NCBI GenBank assembly: GCA_017853455.1
Contig: JAFMJM010000063.1
Coordinates: 1 to 11,473 of the forward strand
Reading direction: 5' to 3'
Length of the DNA: 11,473 bases
Origin: Acidimicrobiia bacterium
GTDB taxonomy: Bacteria; Actinomycetota; Acidimicrobiia; IMCC26256; PALSA-555
The notes under the pieces are model-generated. The model was not told the DNA's origin and made no database searches. It worked only from the letters and a program-made list of their open reading frames with translations. The translations under genes and the position numbers were made by a program. This document shows, piece by piece, positions 1-3,947 of the stretch. Within the stretch, counting starts at the first letter, position 1, and each line of letters starts with the position of its first letter.

Positions 1-230
1 CCCGCCGCCTGCGCCTCGAGGCCGAGGACTACGTCGACCAGAAGCTGGCCGAGTTCGAGGTGCTCCTCGACCGGACCCTCCAGACCGTCCAGCAGGGTCG
101 GGAGCGCCTGCGGGCCACCTTCGACCAGGAGGAGATCGCCCCCGAGGCCGAGGAGGCCTACGCCGCCTTCTTCGACCAGGACGAGAGCCCCGCCGCACCC
201 ACCCCGGGCCCGACCGACCCCGGCTGGTAG
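1..230 (+). CDS. C-terminal end of a SepIVA/DivIVA-like coiled-coil protein (partial, 5' end outside window)
   Basis: The first complete codon is at position 3, and 75 residues can be read before the TAG at 228-230. The segment begins with a charged helical stretch (LEAEDYVDQKLAEFEVLLDR, then TLQTVQQGRERL) and ends in an acidic, Ala/Pro-rich tail (DESPAAPTPGPTDPGW). The helical stretch resembles the C-terminal coiled coil of the actinobacterial SepIVA family, which are DivIVA-like proteins linked to septation and polar growth in mycobacteria. Position supports this: in mycobacteria, as I recall, sepIVA lies just before the DUF177 gene, as here. Only the end is present, so the N-terminal DivIVA-like region cannot be checked. 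Other coiled-coil proteins, sometimes labelled ATP synthase subunit b-like, would look similar over this short stretch. Confidence 0.6.
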   Translation, partial: RRLRLEAEDYVDQKLAEFEVLLDRTLQTVQQGRERLRATFDQEEIAPEAEEAYAAFFDQDESPAAPTPGPTDPGW

Positions 231-233
231 CCT
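228..233 (+). promoter_or_regulatory. Candidate -10 element TAGCCT before yceD-rpmF
   Basis: TAGCCT fits the actinobacterial -10 pattern TAnnnT. It overlaps the TAG stop of the upstream gene, so the TA comes partly for free. Transcription would start near 240 and give a leader of about 45 nt before yceD. I see no convincing -35. Similar TAnnnT hexamers occur in the other three larger gaps of the window, which raises confidence a little. Confidence 0.35.
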
Positions 234-245
234 CAGCGGTCCTCC

Positions 246-266
246 GGTGCGGGGCCTGTCCGCACC
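246..266 (+). promoter_or_regulatory. Perfect hairpin in the yceD leader
   Basis: GGTGCGG (246-252) and CCGCACC (260-266) are perfect reverse complements around a 7-nt loop; an extra G-U pair (253/259) would make 8 bp with a 5-nt loop. A pyrimidine-rich stretch (CTTTCCCCTC) follows. It could end transcription from the upstream gene, although the T-tract is poor, or form a 5' UTR structure controlling yceD-rpmF. The 7-bp stem is better than expected by chance in 50 bases even at this GC content, but function is inference. Confidence 0.45.
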
Positions 267-284
267 CTTTCCCCTCACGCGACC

Positions 285-773
285 ATGTCCGGACTCCGCA
301 TCGACGTCGCCGACCTCCTGGCCCACGCCGGGTCGCGTCGCGCCGTCGATCTGGCGGTCCCGCTGGCCGACCTCGCCGGGTCCGCCACCACGGTCGAGGG
401 CCCGGTGGCCATGGCGCTCGACCTCGAGCGGATCCCCGACGGGATCGTGGTCCGTGGCGACATCGGGTTCACCTGGACGGGGGAGTGCTCCTCGTGCCTG
501 GCCCCGATCGTCCGCGACCTCGTCGTCCACGTCGACGAGCTGTTCGAGCCCGACCCGGTCGAGGGTGAGACCTACCCGATCGAGGGCCACGAGATCGACC
601 TCGAGCAGGTGGTCCGCGACGCGGTGCTGCTCGAGCTGCCGCTGGCTCCCCACTGCGACACCCCGTGCGTCGACCCGGTGGCCATCCCCGCCGTCGAGCC
701 CGACGACGAGTCCGTTTCCCCGGACCGCGCCGACCCCCGGTGGGCGGCGCTGTCCGACCTCGAGATCACCTAG
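285..773 (+). CDS. yceD: YceD/DUF177 family protein, associated with rpmF and 23S rRNA
   Basis: This 162-residue protein has the DUF177 layout: an N-terminal beta-rich half, a C-x2-C pair at C68/C71 (GECSSCLAP), an acidic middle with the motif HEIDLEQVVRDAVLLELPLAP (residues 102-122), and a second cysteine pair C124/C128 (HCDTPC). The family sits almost universally next to rpmF; in E. coli and plants it has been tied to 23S rRNA processing or accumulation. The four cysteines suggest a metal site, which I infer. ATG at 285 is the first in-frame start that gives a normal N-terminus; no Shine-Dalgarno precedes it, the upstream bases being C/T-rich. The stop at 771-773 runs straight into the rpmF ribosome binding site, so the two genes are surely co-transcribed. 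The tail after residue 130 is acidic and variable. Confidence 0.93.
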   Translation: MSGLRIDVADLLAHAGSRRAVDLAVPLADLAGSATTVEGPVAMALDLERIPDGIVVRGDIGFTWTGECSSCLAPIVRDLVVHVDELFEPDPVEGETYPIEGHEIDLEQVVRDAVLLELPLAPHCDTPCVDPVAIPAVEPDDESVSPDRADPRWAALSDLEIT

Positions 774-779
774 AAGGAG
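774..779 (+). promoter_or_regulatory. Shine-Dalgarno AAGGAG for rpmF
   Basis: AAGGAG lies directly after the yceD stop and six bases before the rpmF ATG. It is one of the few strong ribosome binding sites in the window; most other genes here start by overlap or very short gaps, fitting high independent translation of a ribosomal protein. It fixes the start of the short rpmF frame. Confidence 0.85.
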
Positions 780-785
780 CCTCCG

Positions 786-965
786 ATGGCCGTCCCCAAG
801 CGCAAGACCCCGCGCAGCAAGACCCACTCCCGACGCTCGGCGAACATGAAGCTCGCCAAGCCCGCGCAGTCGCTGTGCCCGCAGTGTGGTGCGGCGAAGC
901 TGCCGCACCGCGTCTGCAACAACTGCGGCACCTACCGCGGGCGTCGCGTCATCGACGTCGACTGA
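786..965 (+). CDS. rpmF: 50S ribosomal protein bL32
   Basis: This 59-residue basic protein opens with MAVPKRKTPRSKTHSRR, the typical L32 N-terminus with its K/R-rich helix, and carries a zinc ribbon C31-x2-C34 ... C44-x2-C47 (LCPQCGAAKLPHRVCNNCG) followed by TYRGRRVIDVD. All four cysteines are present, so this is the zinc-binding (C+) form; no cysteine-less paralogue is in the window. Length is normal for the family (about 55-65 residues). L32 is a component of the 50S subunit near the peptidyl transferase region and exit tunnel. It follows yceD by 12 bases with a strong AAGGAG, and the plsX GTG lies 4 bases past its stop. The order yceD-rpmF-plsX is one of the most conserved bacterial clusters, which supports the call. 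Confidence 0.98.
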   Translation: MAVPKRKTPRSKTHSRRSANMKLAKPAQSLCPQCGAAKLPHRVCNNCGTYRGRRVIDVD

Positions 966-969
966 TCCC

Positions 970-1974
970 GTGACCGACGGCCGCATCACCCTCGCGGTCG
1001 ACGCGATGGGCGGCGACCGGGCGCCCGGCGAGATCGTCGCCGGGGCACTCGGGGCGGTCGACGAGCTCGGCGTGGCGGTGCGGCTCTTCGGACGTGCGTC
1101 CGAGATCCGGGCGTGTCTGCCCGGTGGTGAGCCGCCCGAGCACGTGGAGATGGTCGACTGCGCCGACGTGATCGCCATGGGCGACGAGCCCGCGGCGTCG
1201 GTCCGGCGCCTGCCCGACTCGTCGATCGTCCGGGCGGCCGACGCCGTGCGTGACGGCGAGGCCGACGCCCTCGTCGGCGCCGGCAACACCGGTGCGGCGA
1301 TGGCGGCCTCCCTCCTGCGGATGGGTCGGGTGCGTGGGATCGCCCGCCCGGCGATCGCCGTCGCGATCCCGGTGCCCGGATCCCACCCGCAGGTCCTCCT
1401 CGACGCCGGGGCGACCGTCGACGTCGAGCCCGAGTGGCTCGTCCAGTTCGCCCGGATGGGGCGCATCTACGCCCGCACCCGTTGGGGGGTGGCCGAACCG
1501 ACCGTCGGGCTCCTCTCCAACGGCGAGGAGGAGGGCAAGGGCGACGAACTGCGCAAGCGGACGGGCGCGCTCCTCCGCGCCGAGCCGGGGTTCGTCGGCA
1601 ACGTCGAGGGCACCGACCTGATGGTGCCGGGCGGTCCCGACGTCGTCGTCACGGACGGATTCAGCGGCAACCTGGTCCTCAAGACGCTCGAGGCCGCCTT
1701 GCGGAGCTTCTCGGGCCTCGTGCTGTCGATCCTCACCTCCGAGTCGCTCGCCGACGTCTCCGACCGGGTGGTCCCGCCGCTCGTCGAGGCCGCGGCCACG
1801 TTCGACCCCGACGTGACCGGAGGGGCGATGCTGATGGGCGTCCGGGGGGTGACGATCATCTCGCACGGGTCGTCGTCTGCCCGGGCGATCGTCAACGCCT
1901 GCGGCCTGGCGGCCGAGTGCGTGCGGGCCGACGTCGTCGGCCAGCTCGCCGGGACGGTCGGTCGTGCCGGCTGA
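970..1974 (+). CDS. plsX: Phosphate acyltransferase PlsX (acyl-ACP:phosphate)
   Basis: PlsX turns acyl-ACP and phosphate into acyl-phosphate, the donor used by PlsY to make lysophosphatidic acid; it is a peripheral membrane enzyme. The 334-residue product has the full set of family motifs: LAVDAMGGDRAPGEIV near the N-terminus, VGAGNTGAAM, LLDAGATVDVEPEWLVQFAR, VGLLSNGEEEGKGDELR, VGNVEGTDL, DVVVTDGFSGNLVLKTLE and the C-terminal GGAMLMGVRGVTIISHGSS. I chose GTG at 970 because the protein then starts just before ITLAVDAMGGD, as in homologues; the frame is open upstream to 886 but that part overlaps rpmF and has no family similarity. No Shine-Dalgarno is seen, and the start lies 4 bases past the rpmF stop, suggesting translational coupling. 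The 3' end overlaps the ACP-like gene by 11 bases, fitting a functional pair. Confidence 0.97.
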   Translation: MTDGRITLAVDAMGGDRAPGEIVAGALGAVDELGVAVRLFGRASEIRACLPGGEPPEHVEMVDCADVIAMGDEPAASVRRLPDSSIVRAADAVRDGEADALVGAGNTGAAMAASLLRMGRVRGIARPAIAVAIPVPGSHPQVLLDAGATVDVEPEWLVQFARMGRIYARTRWGVAEPTVGLLSNGEEEGKGDELRKRTGALLRAEPGFVGNVEGTDLMVPGGPDVVVTDGFSGNLVLKTLEAALRSFSGLVLSILTSESLADVSDRVVPPLVEAAATFDPDVTGGAMLMGVRGVTIISHGSSSARAIVNACGLAAECVRADVVGQLAGTVGRAG

Positions 1975-2263
1975 GACCCACGTCGGGGGCGGGCCGCTCG
2001 ACCCCGACGAGGTGCTGGCGCTCGTGCGCGACCGACTGGCCGAGATCGCCGGGATCGACGACGACCGCGTGGTTCCCGACGCCCGCCTCGCCGACGACCT
2101 CGACGTCCGCTCGACCCTGCTGTTCGACGTGCTCGAGGCGATCGAGGAGGACGTCGGCGAGCGCACCGTCGGTTTCGTGATCGACGACGAGGACCTCGCC
2201 GACCTGCACACCGTGGGAGACCTCGTCGGGTACGTCGTGGCCCGGGCGGCGGGCGGGTCGTGA
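1964..2263 (+). CDS. Acyl carrier protein-like protein with degenerate DSL motif
   Basis: The 99-residue acidic protein lies between plsX and rnc, the usual place of acpP, and has the ACP layout: helix I LDPDEVLALVRDRLAEIAGI (12-31), a loop ending in LADDLDV, helix II STLLFDVLEAIEED (50-63) and a last helix TVGDLVGYVVARA (83-95). Aligned without gaps to E. coli ACP from the DL before the motif to the EE ending helix II, the phosphopantetheine motif D-S-L-D becomes R49-S50-T51-L52. The serine is kept, but the Asp that acyl-carrier synthase normally contacts is an arginine. About four extra residues follow helix II (GERTVGFVID). It may be a modified ACP with altered recognition, or an ACP-fold protein that no longer carries the cofactor. 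GTG at 1964 overlaps plsX by 11 bases; no clear Shine-Dalgarno. I leave the symbol empty because carrier function is unproven. Confidence 0.82.
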   Translation: MPAETHVGGGPLDPDEVLALVRDRLAEIAGIDDDRVVPDARLADDLDVRSTLLFDVLEAIEEDVGERTVGFVIDDEDLADLHTVGDLVGYVVARAAGGS

Positions 2264-2955
2264 CCGACCCCCGCGCCGACCTCGAGCGCGCGATCGGCCA
2301 CGTCTTCGTCGACCGCACCCACCTCGACTCGGCACTGATCCACCGGTCGCACTGCGCCGAGAACCCCGACGCCCGCTCCAACGAACGGATGGAGTTCCTG
2401 GGCGACGCCGTGCTGTCGCTCGCCGTCACCGACCACGTGTACGCGACCTACGACCTCCCCGAGGGTGATCTGGCCAAGGTCCGGGCGTGGGTCGTGAGCG
2501 CCGACGTGCTCGCCGAGGTCGCCGCCGACGTGGGCGTCGGGGCGGCGCTCCTGCTCGGCAAGGGAGAGGCCGCCGCCGGCGGGCGCGAGAAGCGCTCGGT
2601 GCTGGCCGACGCGATGGAGGCGGTCATCGCCGCGGTGTACCTCGACGCCGGGTGGGAGACCGCCCGCGACGTCGTGCTGGCGCTCCTCGGGTCGCGCATC
2701 GCCCAGGGGGTCGCGGGTGACGGCGGTGACGACTACAAGACGCGGCTCCAGGAGCTCGCCCGGCGGGAGTTCGAGCAGCAGCCCCGCTACCAGGTGCGCG
2801 ACGAGGGTCCCGACCACGCCAAGCGCTTCTTCGCGATGGTCACGATCGGCGGGGCCGTCCACGGGCACGGCGAGGGCCGGTCGAAGAAGGCGGCCGAGCA
2901 GGCTGCGGCCCGCAACGCCTGGCAGGCGCTGGTCGACGGTGCCGGAGCTCCCTGA
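2260..2955 (+). CDS. rnc: Ribonuclease III
   Basis: RNase III cuts double-stranded RNA, including the rRNA precursor stems. The 231-residue protein has the nuclease domain first: signature NERMEFLGDAVLSL (41-54) with E45 and D49, and LADAMEAVIAAVYLD (115-129) with D117 and E120, which complete the usual catalytic acidic set. A double-stranded RNA binding domain follows (about 157-227), starting at DYKTRLQELARRE and ending in GRSKKAAEQAAARNAWQAL, with the typical KKAAE loop. Length is normal. GTG at 2260 overlaps the preceding stop as GTGA, and its own stop lies 17 bases into mutM. The gene order rnc-mutM-smc matches other actinobacteria. Nothing is missing or odd. Confidence 0.97.
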   Translation: MTDPRADLERAIGHVFVDRTHLDSALIHRSHCAENPDARSNERMEFLGDAVLSLAVTDHVYATYDLPEGDLAKVRAWVVSADVLAEVAADVGVGAALLLGKGEAAAGGREKRSVLADAMEAVIAAVYLDAGWETARDVVLALLGSRIAQGVAGDGGDDYKTRLQELARREFEQQPRYQVRDEGPDHAKRFFAMVTIGGAVHGHGEGRSKKAAEQAAARNAWQALVDGAGAP

Positions 2956-3799
2956 GGCCGAGGTCGTCCGGCGCGGGGTCGACCGGGCGGCGCGCGGGCG
3001 GACGGTGACGGCTCTGCTGCTCGGGCGCGACCGGGCGACGCGTCGAGACCCCGACCCGGCGTCGCTGCCGGCCCTGGTGACGGGGCGGCGCGTGGAGTCC
3101 GTCGACCGGGTCGGGAAGGTGCTCGTGGTCGACCTCTGGGCGGGTCCCGGTGCGCGTCCCGACGGCGTCGAGCGCGACGTGCTGGTCGTCCACCTCGGGA
3201 TGTCGGGGCAGCTGCGCACCGCCCGGACCGGCGACGACCGGCCCGCGCACACGCACGTGGTGTGGGTCCTCGACGACGGGACCGAGCTGCGTTTCGTCGA
3301 CCCGCGCACGTTCGGGCACGTCGCCCGGTCGACCGCGCCACCCGGTGGGCGGCCCGCCGCCCTGGCGCACCTCGGGCCCGATGCCCTCGACGAGCTCGAC
3401 CCCGCTGCGCTCGCCGCCGCGTTCGCGGGCCGCCGGGTGGCGGTCAAGGCCCGGCTGCTCGACCAGACCGCCGTCGCCGGGCTCGGAAACATCTACGCCG
3501 ACGAGGTGCTGTTCCGGGCGGGGATCTCGCCGCTGCGCGCCGCCGGATCGGTCCGCACCGTCGAGGTCGACCGTCTGGCGGCCGCGATCCCCGAGGTCCT
3601 CACCGCCGCGATCGCCGCCGGCGGCTCGACCCTGGGCGACGGGGGGTACGTCGACGTCGACGGACGGACCGGTCGGTACCAGGCCGAGCATCGGGTCCAC
3701 GCCCGGGCCGGGCAGGCGTGCCCGGACTGCGCCGCGCCGATCACGCGGGTCCGCCTGGGTGGCCGGACCGCCTCGTGGTGCCCGCGCTGCCAACGCTGA
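2939..3799 (+). CDS. mutM: Formamidopyrimidine-DNA glycosylase (Fpg/MutM)
   Basis: The enzyme removes oxidised purines such as 8-oxoguanine and nicks the abasic site. The 286-residue product starts V-PELPEAEVV: after removal of the initiator, P2 is the catalytic N-terminal amine and E3 the general acid. DRVGK puts the conserved lysine at K60, equivalent to E. coli K57. HLGMSGQLR, RFVDPRTFGHV and LLDQTAVAGLGNIYADEVLF are the usual central and helix-two-turn-helix motifs. The C-terminal zinc finger is C261-x2-C264 and C281-x2-C284, with R276 in the loop that grips DNA (GGRTASWCPRC). The frame is open upstream to 2717 but the start must be GTG at 2939, which places Pro at position 2. It overlaps rnc by 17 bases. 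PELPEAE instead of the commoner PELPEVE is a mild variation. The complete residue set favours Fpg over the Nei branch. Confidence 0.97.
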   Translation: MPELPEAEVVRRGVDRAARGRTVTALLLGRDRATRRDPDPASLPALVTGRRVESVDRVGKVLVVDLWAGPGARPDGVERDVLVVHLGMSGQLRTARTGDDRPAHTHVVWVLDDGTELRFVDPRTFGHVARSTAPPGGRPAALAHLGPDALDELDPAALAAAFAGRRVAVKARLLDQTAVAGLGNIYADEVLFRAGISPLRAAGSVRTVEVDRLAAAIPEVLTAAIAAGGSTLGDGGYVDVDGRTGRYQAEHRVHARAGQACPDCAAPITRVRLGGRTASWCPRCQR

Positions 3800-3811
3800 T
3801 CCCTCGGGGTG

Positions 3812-3834
3812 CGTCGGACCCGTCCGAACCGACG
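3812..3834 (+). terminator. Hairpin after mutM, possible weak terminator
   Basis: CGTCGG (3812-3817) pairs with CCGACG (3829-3834) across an 11-base loop; inside it an alternative TCGGAC/GTCCGA pair (3814-3819/3822-3827) competes. It begins 12 bases after the mutM stop, where the first transcription unit would plausibly end. No T-tract follows, so intrinsic termination would be weak. It could instead be an operator-like dyad for the smc promoter about 85 bases downstream. Confidence 0.3.
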
Positions 3835-3866
3835 GAGCCATCGAGGGCCGCGCGCCGGGCGAAATC

Positions 3867-3875
3867 TGTGGAAAA
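3867..3875 (-). promoter_or_regulatory. DnaA-box-like 9-mer upstream of smc
   Basis: The + strand reads TGTGGAAAA, so the minus strand reads TTTTCCACA, a full match to the relaxed DnaA-box consensus TTWTNCACA. It lies in a conspicuously AT-rich patch (10 of 15 bases A/T at 3861-3875) in otherwise very GC-rich DNA, about 40 bases before the predicted smc -10. I see only one such box, so this is not an origin. Binding by DnaA is inference. Confidence 0.4.
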
Positions 3876-3916
3876 CCCGGACGCCCCGACTACGTGCTCG
3901 GACCCGGCCCCGTCGC

Positions 3917-3922
3917 TACGAT
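3917..3922 (+). promoter_or_regulatory. Candidate -10 element TACGAT of the smc promoter
   Basis: TACGAT fits TAnnnT well and stands out in the GC-rich gap. A start near 3929 would give a leader of about 19 nt that contains the smc Shine-Dalgarno. The base run 17 nt upstream (GTGCTC) is at best a weak -35. With the 148-bp gap and the hairpin after mutM, it suggests that smc has its own promoter. Confidence 0.45.
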
Positions 3923-3930
3923 CCGCCGGA

Positions 3931-3939
3931 GAAGGGGGG
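3931..3939 (+). promoter_or_regulatory. Purine-rich Shine-Dalgarno for smc
   Basis: GAAGGGGGG ends eight bases before the GTG at 3948. It decides the smc start, because the reading frame itself stays open far upstream through mutM (to 3150) and gives no other hint. The protein begins V-FLKSLTLKGFKSF from here, as SMC proteins do. Confidence 0.75.
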
Positions 3940-3947
3940 ACCCGCGC

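Noticed and set aside
247..849. A 200-codon + strand frame overlapping yceD and rpmF
   Set aside because: It is an out-of-frame shadow of yceD with Ser/Arg/Pro-rich translation; yceD in its own frame has the family motifs.
1964..2263. Idea that the ACP-like gene is a pseudogene
   Set aside because: The frame is intact, overlaps both neighbours in the coupled manner, and keeps ACP-like helix spacing and length; the altered motif alone does not show decay.
949..3492. An open frame of about 847 codons on the minus strand, opposite plsX-acp-rnc-mutM
   Set aside because: It lies antisense to four clearly recognised genes, has low-complexity Arg/Gly/Pro/Ala-rich translation with no motif, and is expected where GC-rich third positions remove stops from the opposite strand.
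3150..3947. Upstream extension of the smc frame by 266 codons through mutM
   Set aside because: The extension overlaps the complete mutM gene and reads as Arg/Ser/Pro-rich noise; homology and a strong Shine-Dalgarno fix the start at 3948.
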